NCBI RefSeq assembly: GCF_030272615.1
Contig: NC_081410.1
Span: forward strand, 191,661,619 to 191,725,618
Length of the DNA stretch: 64,000 bases
Source of the DNA: Cryptomeria japonica
Taxonomy: Eukaryota; Streptophyta; Pinopsida; Cupressales; Cupressaceae
Direction of reading: 5' to 3'
Positions 35,811 to 48,042 of this stretch are shown piece by piece. Position 1 is the stretch's first letter; every line of letters begins with the position of its first letter. The notes under the pieces are model-generated. The model was given only the letters and a program-made list of their open reading frames with translations, made no database searches and was not told where the DNA came from. Position numbers and translations under genes: made by a program.

Positions 35811-36034
35811 CTGAAACAACAAGGTAGTAAGCATATATACTCTTTCACAATTAAAAATTTGTTGGTCATGATTTGTTTTCTTCAATTCTCATCTATGAAA
35901 TAAGAAAAAAATATACTAGATGAATCTATATGATTAAAGTGGTCAAGGCTCTATATTAAAGTAATATCATAGATTTGAAAATTGACAATTCTAGTAAATT
36001 ATATTACCAATTGCAATATTGAATATGAGTTAGA
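35811..36034. other. Unassigned short AT-rich spacer
   Basis: Nothing recognised between the CCCTAA-like array and the next retroposon. Confidence 0.4.
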
Positions 36035-36052
36035 GATTTTATTTTTATTGTT

Positions 36053-36423
36053 TTTGATAATGATAAATGGGTTTTACATGGACCTGAAACCAAAAGTTTT
36101 ACAATAGCCGGTCATCAGCCAAACCGACAAGAAACAACATCAAAACAGGGGAGCACCCCGAGCAGTCACGAGAACAAAGGAAATCCTATTGATTTCCTCC
36201 AGCTCCTCCATGATGAATATGGAGGTACCCTTGTTGTTGCTTTTGCTCCTGGTTCTGGAACTGGGTCTAGTAGTTTTGCTGTCTCCAGTAGCCATATCAT
36301 CTCCTCCAAGATCTTTCACCGATTCACTATGATAGGATCTATAATTAGCAACCATGGCATTAATCTTTTCAAGCCCCTCAATACTGTTGTTCATGGCATC
36401 TTTACTAATGTCGACCAGATTCT
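36053..36423 (-). mobile_element. Short LINE 3' end, minus strand, 18-bp TSD
   Basis: GATTTTATTTTTATTGTT is at 36,035-36,052 and 36,424-36,441. On the minus strand an ORF (36,394-36,140) reads MNNSIEGLEKINAMVANYRS ... SSRTRSKSNNK ... MEELEEINRIS and stops. A 3' UTR with CATGTAAAACCCATTTATC and a short tail follow. The RTRSK-type basic stretch followed by a short helix matches the C-terminal layout of the ORF at 19,988-20,530. It is a 371-bp, 5'-truncated copy. Confidence 0.85.
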
Positions 36424-36441
36424 GATTTTATTTTTATTGTT

Positions 36442-37335
36442 CATTTACAATTATCCTCTCCATTTCATTTTTCAAAAGAAATAACTTAGAGATGAACTTT
36501 ACCCTCAAATACATATTTCTAAATTTGTCCCCTTTATCCCTTAGCTTATAAAAAGTTTGATTGACATTTTCTTCTAGAGTGCAGTATTAAACAAAGGCCA
36601 CCACAATCACAAAAAAATTATCCTACAACAATTTGAAAAATATAACACTCCTAAAAAACAATAATCCTTTCCAAATAAGCTACATTCTTATTTAAATATT
36701 TTAGATTAAAAAAAACCTATTGTCACAAAGATATAAATATGATTCAAATGACCTAGACAACTATAATCAAATATTTCACAAATTATTGAATTTCACTGTC
36801 CTTTATTTATATTTTAAAATTTAGTTTTTGTATTCTTAAAAAGAAATATGACTTCATATTTGGGTTCCCCACACCTTGGCAAATTAGATATAAAAAAAAA
36901 CACTTGCAAATTATGCAATGTATACTTTCACTTCTAGTTAAAAGTGATATTAATAAAAAAAACTTTCACTTCTAGTTAAAAGTAATATTAATAAGGAAAA
37001 CTTGCAATTTTCATAAAATAAATTCCTCAAATTAGATATAAAAAAACTCACAAATTATGCAATGTATACTTTCACTTCTAGTTAAAAGTAATATTAATAA
37101 GGAAAACTTTTACTTCTTGTTAGAAGTAATATTAATAAGGAAAAATTGCAATTTTCATAAAACAAATTCCTTCACTATTTAAAAGGGTTTATTTTTTTTA
37201 ATAGAAATATTTGTTATATAATGATTGTAATGAAATAGTTTAGTTTTTTTTTTAAATTTTATTTTATATAATTTGAATGAGAAACAAATCCTTATACAAT
37301 TTTATTACCTATTTTCAAAAATAACAAAAAAATTG

Positions 37336-37340
<5 letters not shown>
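36442..37340. repeat. AT-rich spacer with a short tandem repeat at 36,928-37,160
   Basis: The phrase ACTTCTAGTTAAAAGTAATA followed by TTAATAAGGAAAACTT occurs four times (about 36,930, 36,968, 37,076, 37,112), two of them with TTGCAATTTTCATAAAA. No gene. Confidence 0.7.

Positions 37341-37425
<85 letters not shown>
37341..37425. repeat. (AT)n microsatellite, 85 bp
   Basis: Uninterrupted AT repeat. It lies about 90 bp left of the LINE fragment. Confidence 0.99.
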
Positions 37426-37426
<1 letters not shown>

Positions 37427-37516
37427 CTTTATCAATAAAAAATTTAAAAAGTTATTTGAAATAGACATTTTTTTTTAAATATAAATAAATTTAATTTTTT
37501 TTTATAAAAACAAACC

Positions 37517-39281
37517 TCCGGACTGGCTTCACCAGTTTGGATATGCTTGGGGAGGACCAAATAAATTAGTCTGTTACCTTGGTATCCCCTTTTTTGTTTC
37601 TCCCTCTCTTAAAGACATGTGGGGTTGGGTCAAGGGGAGAATAGACAGTAAGCTCAACAAATGGGACAATAGGGTCCTCTCCCTTGCTGGCAAGATCCAA
37701 GTCTTCCAAAAAATCCTATCTTCCTACAACATCTACTATTCCTCAGTGTGGATGTTCGGCAACTACCAAATCTTTGAAATCCAAAAAGCTATCAAACGAT
37801 TCCTATGGTTTGATGGCAAGGGTAAAAGGAAATCTCACGCGGTCAAATGGACCTGGTGCCACTTAGACAAAAAACTTGGTGGGCTGAGCCTCAAGGATAT
37901 TAGGATGCAAGGTATCTCCCTCGCAGCCAAATGGATTTTTCACTCATTGGAAGGTCAAGAACCTTGGAAAATCCTCATAAGAAACAACATACAAAATGGT
38001 GTTCCCAAAACTGCCAAAACCTGGAAAGCCCTCCCATTCAGTGATCTAATTGCAAGCAGTTTCCCTGTGTCTGTCCAAGGCACCTGGGTGTTTAAATCCA
38101 TCTGGAAAGCCTGGGAGCATGTGCGTGGTCTTATCATCAACTCAAGCTTCAACTGTGACAATACCCTCCACGGTGAAAGGTCAATATGGTGGAACCTTCT
38201 TCATAACTCCAAACCCCTGGCTTTGACCCAAGGTTGTTCTGCTAAGCACTGGAATAGTAAAGGAATCAAGTATATTATGGACATTTTAGAACATGATGAC
38301 CTTATCAACTGGGAGACTCTTAGCACTAAATATGATCTCCCTGCTTCGCATAAGAAGACCTACAACATGATAAAAAATGCTTGCACTCCCCTTAATCTCC
38401 CTAAGAACACCCAAGTTGATGCCCATAGGTACCTTACATTCCTTTGGAAAAATGGCTCTGCCCTCCCCAAGATCAAAGCCAAGTCTATCTATACCCTACT
38501 CAATAGTGACACCTCGGTGATCGAGCATATCAACACTTTGTGGTATACTAACCATACCCCCCAAACTTGGCAGAAAACCTTTGAGAAGCTCTAGTGGTCC
38601 CCCATCCCCCCTAAGATCAAATGCTTCATATGGATGCTTATATTGGATAGACTACCTGTGAGGAATAAATCGGCTGCATATGATCCTTGTTCTGTCTGCA
38701 GAAAGCCTGAGACCGCGCACCACATCTTCTTTGACTACCCGTTTGCTAGAGAAATTTGGCTGCTGTTTGGAATATCTATTACAGAATATGTTTACACTCT
38801 TGATATAGTTACTGGTTTTATTCAAGGATTGAGGAAGGATACTAACCTTGTTTGGCAAATTCTATCTTCTTACATTCTTTGGTTTATTTGGAAACTTAGG
38901 AATGAGGAGAAGTTCCAAGGTATTACAAGGGAATGTATTAGGTTTTTAAAAAAACTCACACATTAGAAAATTGCTGTGCAGGTCTGTTTTCTGATGAACA
39001 TCGAGAGAAACAAGCTCCTGCGATTCCTCAAAGATGGCAGAGCTACCATGTTTGTCTATGAGATGCAAGATGGGCACGAGTGGGCCAGGATTGCACAGAA
39101 TCAGACCTCCTTTGACAAGGCAGTAAAAAAGTTGATAAAGGATCTCCAGGACAGCAGGCCCCCTCCCTTCAACAGGATAGAGATGCGCTCCCAGATCCTA
39201 GCCAGAAAGAAGGTGGTTTGGATGGAAGGAGTTCAAGGCTGGACCACTTGGCTGGAGGACCAGAATGAGGTTCTCCAATAG
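37517..39281 (+). pseudogene. LINE ORF2 C-terminal part with zf-RVT finger, two TAG stops
   Basis: In live elements ORF2 is the endonuclease/reverse transcriptase. Here the palm and part of the thumb remain (YLGIPFFVSP; LAGKIQVFQKILSSYNIYYS; FLWFDGKGKRKSHAVKWTW; GGLSLKDIRMQ), then the connector. It is followed by the plant zinc-binding RT domain (KIKCFIWMLILDRLPVRNK, CSVCRKPETAHHIFFDYP; C-x2-C ... HH). A 100-residue Lys/Glu-rich tail follows (DGHEWARIAQNQTSFDKAVK) and ends at a TAG (39,279). The frame is single throughout and broken only by TAG at 38,592 (where Trp is usual) and TAG at 38,964. Decay is mild. No RNase H is present, unlike the 44.4-48.0 kb insertion, so two LINE lineages are represented. 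Confidence 0.9.
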
Positions 39282-39450
39282 TGCAGAGTCCCTTTTTTTT
39301 ATATTTTTGTTATGATTAGTAGATAATTGTATTTAGCTCTCTCCCTGGGTTACCAGTTTAGCGGCCAAGACCCGACCCTCTGCCCTCTAATTTTGTATAA
39401 ACTCTTCATCTCCTATTTGAACTCTTGATTTCTAATATAAAAAAAAAATA
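37517..39450 (+). mobile_element. 5'-truncated L1-type LINE (ORF2 C-terminal half and 3' UTR)
   Basis: The fragment starts inside the RT region just before YLGIPFFVSPSLKDMWGWV and ends in a 3' UTR with CTCTCCCTGGGTTACCAG and an A-rich tail near 39,440-39,450. I looked for a target-site duplication without success, since the surrounding A/T sequence masks it. It is a typical plant LINE fragment, truncated during reverse transcription. Confidence 0.88.
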
Positions 39451-42400
39451 TAATTAATAATCATTCAAATATATACATATAAGTAATAGTGCTTATTTAA
39501 TATTGTAATTTTTAAATTTATATAAAAATTAATTTGCATCACCATGAACAATAATCTTAATCTTTATTTTAGAAATAATAGATTTAATGGATATAAAATC
39601 AATTCAAATTTCTACAACCTATTAAAATAGATATCATTATTTATTTGATTGAATAAATTGAATAAAACATGATTGATCAAATAAAAGTATGTTTCTAATT
39701 TATTGTTAAAAAATATTTAATTTAATCTTACTCTTAAAAAAATTTAAATTTGTAAAAAATAAAAATCATTTATATTTTATCATGTAAAATAAATTTAAAT
39801 TAATATTATATTAAAATTTAATCTAACATTTGAAGTTTCTTACATTTGATAATGTTTTATTTTTAATTCCTATTTCAGAAATAATGGATTTACTATTAAA
39901 AATCAATTCAAATTTCTACCACCTATTAAAATAGATATCATTATTTATTTGATTGAATAAGAATTAAAAAACTATTAAAAATAAGATTACTTTTAAAAAT
40001 TATAAAATTTGGCTAAAAATCATTTATATTTTATCATGTAAGAATACTTTGAATTAATATTAAATTAAAAATATGTTTATAAATTGATATAAAACATTTT
40101 AAAAGTAAGAATCATTTAAATATTTTTGAAATATTTTTGAAATTGGATTGTGGCATTTCATCCAAATTACATTTTAAAAATATTTATTAAATTTATTTAT
40201 AGAGAAATAAATTTTTATTAAACTTCATATTAAATAGATTTATTGATGAAAAATAGAAACATATTCAATCGTTTTAGACGAGAACGTTGGATAATTACTC
40301 TAGTCATTAAAAAAAAAATGAAATTTTAAAATAATATTAATATTTAGATTATAAACTTGTTGACATATCAAAAAACATTCCTTATTGTTGCATTCCTTAG
40401 TTATAGATTGTATTTTCTATTTTCAATTTTACAGTATTTTTTTTTGAGAAAAATCCTACTCATTAAAATTAAAATTAAAATTAAAATAATAATTTTTTTA
40501 TTTACAAATTAGTTTAGAGTCAAATTATATGAATATTCTTCTATTGATAAGAAGTTTGACATTCTATTATTTTGCAAAATAATGAAAAAAAATAAAATTT
40601 AGAATTGTTTTGAATAAACACAGATTAATTTATTTAAAAAATCAGAGGAGTGGGAGAATATTGCATCGACTTCAAGGAGGGAAGCAAGGTCTCGACAACC
40701 CACGAAGATAAATATATGGGAGGTCATTCGTCGCCCACAAGAGGAAGCAGAGCCGATGCGATGGGAGGATGACACTTCAACCCTCAATGCCCTTGAAAAT
40801 CAAACCCTAGATAATTCCGCCATGGAAGAGTAAAAAGACAATTTTTGTTTTTTTGTTTTTTGGTACCAAGAATATTTCCTTGATTCGATGTAAAAGGGAA
40901 TTCAATATCAGCCAAAATGGCATGCTAATTTTGGCTTATTTTTTGATATTTTTGATATTTTAATATATTATATCAAATTATACATTGTATCTATAGGCTT
41001 CCCAGAAAAATGTATATTTTGATGAAGCTTATTTTGTAAAATTGGGTGACTAGACCCTTTATAGCATAGGTTTGGATTTTTGCATTTGTATTCGAGCTAG
41101 GATTCAAAGTTATCTTCCTAGTTCTTTCTTTGATGAGCTCTCAAACTAGGTTTTATAAATATTAATATATTAAGTGCTTGCCACTTTTTGTTTAAAAAAA
41201 AAAAATTATTTAAAAAATGAATTTTTTGAATGAATTCCTACATGTATGTGATCGATAATATAATTCAAGCTAAATGCCTACATGTTTAGATACCCTAAAT
41301 AAATATAAATAAATCTTGTGGGTAATACAAATTGCTTTTCAGATTCAAGTGAATGAGGGAAGGTGTACTGGAAAGGGAATAGTGAAAAATCGATAAAACA
41401 TAGAAGATTAAAATCATGAGGATTCCCAAGAAAATTTTCAAGTGAAAGAGAAAAAATAGAGGATAAAAATAATGCATAGAAGACAATGAAACATGCACGA
41501 CAAAAATAGAGAAGAAAAGTAAATCACAAATTTGGTAAAATGCATATTTGGGCAGATAATAATACAAAAAAAAAAGTCTTAATGTTAATCATTAGGATTG
41601 ATCTAAAAGCTATAAGAGTGGACATTTTCTTTAATTTTATGTTGTCAAAATTTTATTAAAAAATTATATAGAAAAACAATCAGATACAATAAACAAAAAA
41701 TAACAAAACATATAACCTTACCTCAAATCAACCTGAGATTCCTTTAATGTTGTCAAAACTATTTCAATAAGATGTGAATTATACAAAAAAAAACACAAAC
41801 AAAACAAGACAACCAATTAATAAAAAACTACAAATGCCATATAAATTTATTTTCTTCACAATATATTTCAAATGCAAATAGACATGCAACTATTGATACT
41901 ATTTATTGTATAATCTTATCTCGTGGAGGAAGGAAATTTTATTCAATGGAGGATGGAAACTTTATCTCATTGATAATGGAAACTTAAACTTTATCTAAAA
42001 AAAATGAAGACAAAAATTTAAATTTAATAATAAAAATACAACAACTAATAAAAAAATATTGCTTTTGTTTGATAATTAATACTAAGACTAAATTATTTAA
42101 ATTATAAATTAAAAACAAATCAAATCCAAATTCTATTTTATGTAGTAGAAATTAGAAATGAATCAAATCTAATACGATATTAAATATTCTAAATAGAAAC
42201 ATGCCCATATTTCTACATTCTAAATAATTTAAATAATATAGATAATGTTTTTTTTTTTTAATTGAAAGATTGATTGACGGCCAAATGCATGTCAACTTAA
42301 ATGAATTTTGTTTTTATTGACAAAGAATCTTACATTTGTCTCTAAGTCGAATATGCCTCTCAATGTAATGAATATTGTGTATTGATTTAAAGTACTAATT

Positions 42401-42660
42401 TCTTATTTAAATTTTATTTGGAGCATATTTTCATGTTTTTTTATTGTCTTTAAAAATTTTAATAAGTCATTGACTTAGTATCTAAGAGTTTGACCTATAT
42501 TTTTACATGATGGATCTACATAAATGTGATATATCTTACAATTATGAAAGTGACCTAGATAGATATACACCACATTTTCATAAATTAGAATTTTTTTAGC
42601 ATCATTAAACTTTCTACTCATTAATGAGTGTTTTCTAGACATGTGTAATGAAATATTCAA
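39451..42660. other. AT-rich intergenic DNA with a diverged direct repeat
   Basis: No gene is recognised. A segment of about 250 bp (39,560-39,815) recurs at about 39,865-40,070 (AAATCAATTCAAATTTCTAC, AAAATAGATATCATTATTTA, CATTTATATTTTATCATGTA). Around 40,640-40,830 is a GC-richer island with minus-strand RRMTSHIFIFVGCRD, too short to assign. Confidence 0.5.
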
Positions 42661-42919
42661 ATTGATAATTAATTATCATTGTTTTATTGATAGATGAAAT
42701 GGGCTTTATTGCAGAGAAATTGCTAGAGAACATAGATTCTCGACTCCATCAAGCATTCCTAGAAAACGCTAATCTACAAAATTTGCAGGCATATGCATAA
42801 TTTCAATTATAATAAGAAATTTATATATTAATAATAAATACAATATATATGTATTAGATTTCTATATTTGCATTAAATATAATATTGAATTTTTTTATCT
42901 ATTATTACCAAGAATTTAT
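42661..42919. other. Exon-like scraps before the helicase remnant
   Basis: The phrases CATAGATTCTCGACTCC and TTTCTATATTTGCATTAAAT lie here. An exon-like stretch (42,716-42,789) is bounded by TTGCAG on both sides. It could be an upstream part of the helicase pseudogene, but I cannot match it to a motif. Confidence 0.25.
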
Positions 42920-43735
42920 ATTATTTTAGTTGGAGATCTAGGTCAACTACCTCTAGTTTAAGACAAACTAGCATATGATGGCAATAGATGAAGGAAGATA
43001 TTGCAGCAAGACTTCAAAATTTTGGTTTCTTAGGAAAAGTATTTAAACGGGATGGAGAAGGCTCAAGGCATAGACAACAAAAGCAATTTCATCAACTATT
43101 GACAAACCTTAGATAAGCATAGCATACAATTGATGACTAGAAGCTACTAATGTCAAGAACAAACGCTAACATCGCTACAATAATCAACAAAGTTTTAGAC
43201 AATAGTTTTCATTTGTTATCCATAAATTATAATGTTTAGAATCATAGCAAGAAAAAATTAAATTTTCTCAAACAAGCTTTTGTACATAGTATTGTAAAAA
43301 TGATTCTTGTAGATTCAATGCTTTAGATATATTCAAAATATTGTATACAAACTTGTAAGTATGCCACAAAAACCACCAACATATTTAATGGTTAGTTTTG
43401 ATAGTTACTTTCTATTTCCATTTGAGGATCAAAATCCATAAACTATTTCTATTAGTGTAAGACAAAGAGGTTCTATAGTCTAAATACCATTAATATTGGC
43501 TTGGGCATTGACAATACACAAATCATAAGGTTTGACACTTGGAAAAGCCACAATTCATATAGGACCAACGAAAAGAATATGAATGACATTTGTTGCTATA
43601 ACTAGTGTAAAGTCTTTTGAAAGACTAAGAACAATGCCACCTTTCACCAATGAGCTCTATGATAACATGAGAAAGGGAAAACAACTTGCAAAATGAAAAG
43701 TTAAAGAAAATAGATTGAAAGTTCTAGAAAGCATT
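42920..43735 (+). pseudogene. Decayed Helitron / PIF1-like helicase, C-terminal part
   Basis: Landmarks of the PIF1-type helicase carried by plant Helitrons appear in order across broken frames: VGDLGQLPLV (motif II region, about 42,931-42,960; family form VGDxxQLPPV), LAYDGN, and near the end IPLILAWALTIHKS then GLTLGKATIHIGPTKR (motif V area, about 43,487-43,575). MTFVAITSVKSFERLRTMPP (motif VI, about 43,581-43,640) and a Lys-rich end (MRKGKQLAK) follow. Intact proteins unwind DNA during rolling-circle transposition. The Rep/HUH domain and the Helitron ends (TC...CTRR) were not found. There are many stops, so this is an old copy. Confidence 0.82.
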
Positions 43736-44195
43736 GATATAATATATTTCCATAAACATTCTATATATCATGTGATCAATATTAAATTTATATACCTTAT
43801 TTGATTATGTAGTAATCTTTACTTGTTTTGTATCATTCTATTTCTAATCAATTTCATTTCATTTACATGTTTATTTCATAATTTATTGTTTTCAAACTAT
43901 AAAATTCAATATTAATATTTAATGGTATTCATTAAAAAAAAATTTACAATAAATTTGAAAAAATCCTATGTTTAAAAAAATAGAATTATCAAAATGAAAG
44001 TTATAAAAAAAGAAAAAGTTAAATTATTAAACTTAACTTATTAAAAAAAATTAAAGTTATATCATCAAACTAAATTTATGTATTAATTGAATTAAAAGTT
44101 TTTGAATTAATTGGATTAAAAGTTAGAATATACCATTTATTTATATATAAGTTAGTCCGTGAAAAATTTAACTATAACATTGTATCATATGAAAT
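43736..44195. other. AT-rich spacer
   Basis: Nothing recognised. Confidence 0.5.
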
Positions 44196-44427
44196 ACGAG
44201 AAACTAATCCTAACCCTAAACCTGCTTCCAATCCTACTTTAACCCTATAACTGAAACTAAGAGTAATTGTAACTCTAATCCTAATCCTAATTGAAAATAA
44301 ATAAATTAGTTATAAATAAAATTATTATTGCTAAACCTAACCTAACCCTACTTCTAGCTCTCACCCTATAACTAAAACTAGCTTTAAAATTGTAACTCTA
44401 ACACTAACACTAACTATAATAATAACT
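44196..44427 (-). repeat. Short degenerate CCCTAA-like array
   Basis: AATCCTAACCCTAAACCTG, ACTCTAATCCTAATCCTAAT and AACCTAACCCTACTTC are the same style and strand as 34,441-35,810. It is the target of the next LINE insertion and resumes at 48,021. Confidence 0.6.
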
Positions 44428-46025
44428 TGGTTCAAGTGGGAGGGGGTGGCGTGATTAGGGATCCACTGTTAGGCCCAATATGGAAAGCTAATGTACTGAG
44501 AGGGGAGGGGTGAATCAGTACTTCAAATCTTTTCTTCAACAATAACTTTACTATTAAACATAAACCAAAAATTGTTGTAACATAACATAAAGCTAATACA
44601 ATAAATAACAATCATACATGATTCACTCCATAACACATATATTTTGGTTACGCATAAACTCTTGGTTAGAGAGAAAAACTGTGGTGGGGATGGCACCCAC
44701 AACTCCACTACTGCAATAATAAAGAGTGCTCGATTAGAGCTACATGTTTAGCTATTTCTTATAGATTACCTTGTTAGGAGTATCAAGATCGTTAGATCTA
44801 CCTTGCTAAGGATTTTACAACACTTATTCTAAATGCTGCACTTGGTTAAAGGATTTACAATTTATAGACTTTGTTAGAGTCTTTTACCCGGTTAAATGTT
44901 TCTCTTACAACTCAAAATATTACAATAAAATATTTACAAATATCTGCAACTTTACATCTGAAATGTTATAGCAGATTCTATGTGCTCAAAATGAGATTAC
45001 CTTGCTTATAGCATACCTCGGTAATCCATAGAGTAACTCGGTAAACCCTTTTGTTTACTCTGTTCCTTGACTGTTCTCTAAAATTGTTCTCGGTGACCTC
45101 TATGTCTCTAACAATCATAATACTCAGTGCTTCCTTATCTATCACACATGTCTTGCTTCATGTATCCCTTATCTTTTTATCTAATCCCAATTCATGCTGT
45201 ATAAATAGATCTCTTATGTCGGTGATCTGGTTCATTGCTTTGATCTTACAAACATGATTTATCGAAATAACCATACAAAATATTTCATTAGATAGATGAC
45301 CTCAAAATCATACAAAATCTTTAAGGTGCAATTTCCTAAGTGATAATGATTCCCTGCTCCTCAATCTTGTAACACGTTTCCCATGTGTGTCTAGGTTCAA
45401 TGAATCTGGTAACACGTTTCACTCGGTGTATCATTTTTGCTGCTCGGTAGACATAGAGTGTTACTCGGTAGATAGCTCGGTGTATACTAGGCTCTGTGAC
45501 TACTTTCTTCTATAACTGACTGCTCTTTGCTTACTGATTGAATGTTTCGGTAGTAGTAACCGACTAGAGTATATATAGAATGAATTTGGACATAAAACTA
45601 ATGGCAACTTAGTAAGTAGTACCACGTGATCGCCTGATCCTTGCTTATGCAACAAACCTTGGTGTACAAACTTCCAGCATGGTTGAAGTGACCATTGTTT
45701 TCCACCAGCTTGGTGTGGCTAGGGAGGTGAGCCTTAGAAAACTTATTGTTGAAGGTGACTCTTGTAACACAATCATGAAGCTAAATGAGGTAGCTAGGTC
45801 AGATTGGAAGACTGGGCCCCTCTCATTCACAAGTATTGCACCCTCCGCCTTAATTTTGATGAGGTTAGATTTTGCCATGTGTTATGCAAGGGAAATAGGG
45901 TGATAGACAAGTTGGCCAGGCTTAGTGCAATGGTTAATAATCTGAAAGTTTGGTTCCAAATGCATGAAGTACGAATTATGGCCCATGCCATGATCTTGAA
46001 TGACATTCCCATTAATGATGTATAA
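44428..46025 (+). pseudogene. LINE RNase H (RVT_3-type) domain, interrupted by an LTR
   Basis: Before the LTR the frame reads VQVGGGGVIRDP, the GxGGVIRD strand of plant RVT_3 RNase H. After it (about 45,628) it resumes with LILAYATNLGVQTSSMVEV, then VAREVSLRKLIVEGDS and KTGPLSFTSI. In a shifted frame DEVRFCHVLCKGNRVIDKLA follows (family form FxHVxREGNxxADxLA), ending at TAA 46,022. The acidic residues of E-GDS and the final D-K-LA site are visible. In active LINEs this domain removes RNA from the cDNA hybrid. There is one frameshift near 45,850 besides the insertion. Confidence 0.8.
44467..45621 (-). mobile_element. Solo LTR inside the RNase H coding sequence
   Basis: This starts TGTTAGGCCCAATATGG after GATCCAC and ends where the RNase H frame resumes (CCACGTGATCGCC), so CCAC may be the remaining target duplication. 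The terminal CA is worn. There is no PBS, PPT or coding part. On the minus strand TTCTATATATACTC (about 45,570-45,583) is a candidate TATA box. The start (TACTGAGAGGGGAGGGGTGAA) and later layout mirror the 1.13-kb LTR at 57,441, suggesting related families. CTCGGTR words recur about nine times (45,017, 45,038, 45,088, 45,219, 45,423, 45,442, 45,462, 45,475, 45,546). Confidence 0.7.
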
Positions 46026-46169
46026 TCTCAAGATTACCTTTTAGTATTTTCTACTATTTCCCTTTCTTTTCTAATCTAGATAAGGCAGCGAGATTTTATT
46101 TCTATTGGTACTCATCACTATTGCTTTCAGACTTGTCGCTTTCTCATTTTGGCCTCTGGGTTTTCGAAG

Positions 46170-47737
46170 ATGGGAGGATATTTGAACCTTATTGAACTAG
46201 ATGAATTCTCTGAGCTCAAAAATAATGGTGAGCTATGGAACAAGGTGATTTGAGGAAACTTGGACTCTAGTTATGTCGAGGGTATGATTGACAATGACCC
46301 CAAATTATCTACACATTTGATCAAGGTTGGGATAATGACATTGTGAAGTTAAGGAGTATTACTTTGTGGTCTCTAAGGAGACCATTGCCAAAGTGACTGG
46401 GTTGTCCCTGGATGGCGTCACCATCCCCAAAAAACCTAAGGGGAATTATAAGGAATATTTCAACCATTTCTTTGATCTTGGTGAAGGGGTCTCTAAACTC
46501 CAAAGCGGCTACAATGGAGAGGATATCTTGAGTATTTGGAAGGAGACTGCCCTTCTCTTCATGAAATACTTCACTCTCGATGGCAGAAAGAGAAAAATTC
46601 ACCTTCAACTCTTCCTTATGTTGAACCACCTACACCATGGGGTAAGAATGAACTTTCCTTACCGGGTTTTATCTTCCTTGACTCAATCTATTTTTATGGT
46701 TGTTGCCAAAGGTAAAGCCCCCTTCATCAGGGTTTTATCTGTAGGTTGTATTATTTTTATTTGGACCAAACCCCCTCCGGTGGGATCCCCACTATTGAAA
46801 TTGGGTCCACCTATGACTCCAACTTGTATGTCGACCTCATTGTCACCTCGTCCAAATATGTTGAAGTGTCTCACTCGGGCCCTAAATTGGCCAATAGAAA
46901 AAACCTTGCATGCATGGCCAAATTCAAAGCCATCGCTACCTCTAAAAAAGACCTTATTAAGGATTCCCAGGTTGAGGAGCATAAGAAGGTCAAAATTATT
47001 GAGGATTCAGACTCTGACTTCATTTCCTTTGACAAATCAAACTCCTCTAAAACTTAAGGCTTGGATTGGTCCCGGACCAAGAATGTTAATGGTGATGCTA
47101 ACCCTACCCCTTCTCCCACAAACCTTTCCCTTTCTGCAAATAATAAGACCCAAGCTCGATTACGGTCCTCACCAAGATTGTGAAGGACATTCACAATGAT
47201 GTGCAAAGGTAGGACAATTTTCTCAAATGGCTCTGTGGGTAGATGAATGTGGCAATAAAGAAAATCAACAGGTTAGAAGCGACCACTAAGTCTGAAGCTA
47301 GGGGAAATACCTATATTGAGGGTGTGGATGAGGATAGAGTTTGGAGGGCTGCTAATTATTTTATTAGCCTAATGAATAATTGGGACAAGTTGAATGAGAG
47401 GATCAATTACTTGGAAGCTAAGCTTGAGATTACTCAGACAAAATTGCAGGTGGAAGAAATTAGGCACTCCTAGGAAGCCATTAAAATGAAAATTGAGGAG
47501 GCCAATTTAGCCTGTAAGAATGCATCCAACATGCATAATAATTCTCTACAGGCTATCCAAACCATACAAGCTAAAATTAAAAGAAAAAGGGAGAAGAAGT
47601 GTAAGAGGATTGCGGCTATGATCATGAATTCAGGCCCCACAGAATCCTCGGATAAAGCCACCCTGGATTTTGCACTTGTATCCTTTGGCTCTGGGTTTGG
47701 GTCTTCCAAAAAGGTGTCTTTTTTGATAAATTCCTAA
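46170..47737 (+). pseudogene. Extra ORF 3' of RNase H: unknown N-terminal domain plus coiled coil
   Basis: The frame starts MGGYLNLIELDEFSELKNNG and changes frame about three times with a few stops. A first part reads VVSKETIAKVTGLSLDGVTI, KPKGNYKEYFNHFFDLGEGV and IWKETALLFMKYFTLDGRKR. This resembles the domain seen in many plant TE ORFs, where a (V/I)xxxTGLxxxG phrase recurs, as in VIRVVTGLCSTGDLPTLK of the ORF near 61.8 kb. A mid part follows (GGIPTIEIGSTYDSNLYVDL; VEEHKKVKIIEDSDSDFISF), then a long coiled coil (47,243-47,735: INYLEAKLEITQTKLQVEEI, ANLACKNASNMHNNSLQAIQ, KRKREKKCKRIAAM). Function unknown. It could be an ORF1-like RNA binder moved to the 3' end, or a captured host gene. Confidence 0.6.
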
Positions 47738-48042
47738 GTTTATGCCAGGATTGGTAGGATAAAAATTCCTTCATGTAGTTTGCCATCTCTTCATGCCTTT
47801 CATGGGTGGTGTTGTTGGTTTTTTGCTTTTTGGTTGTTTTGTTTTTCTAGTTCTGTTCCTGTTGGTTTTTTAGTTTCTTTGTTAGTTTTTGAGTATCCCT
47901 GCTAGTTTTTTTTAATGGGTTAGTGGGGGGTCTTTTCGATGGTTGTGCATCTCCCATTCAACCTAGGTGTCGCTTTGTGAATATGTAATGGTATGGTCCT
48001 ATCCCACTTTTATTAATCAAAACACTAACTATAATAATAACT

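Larger units (their letters stand above)
44428..48020 (+). mobile_element. 3.6-kb LINE insertion with a perfect 22-bp TSD and two coding parts
   Basis: The 22 bases at 44,406-44,427 (starting AACACTAACTATAATAAT) are repeated exactly at 48,021-48,042, and the right copy follows a T/G-rich UTR and a short A-containing tail (TTTATTAATCAA). Contents in order are an RNase H domain (44,428-46,025) split by a solo LTR (44,467-about 45,621), then a separate ORF (46,170-47,737), then the 3' UTR. The whole is one 5'-truncated LINE copy, later hit by an LTR element. Coding DNA downstream of RNase H is unusual for a LINE and is treated as a finding. Confidence 0.85.

Noticed and set aside
40599-40787. 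GC-richer island as a gene exon
   Set aside because: 62 codons only, no domain, no splice context that holds up.
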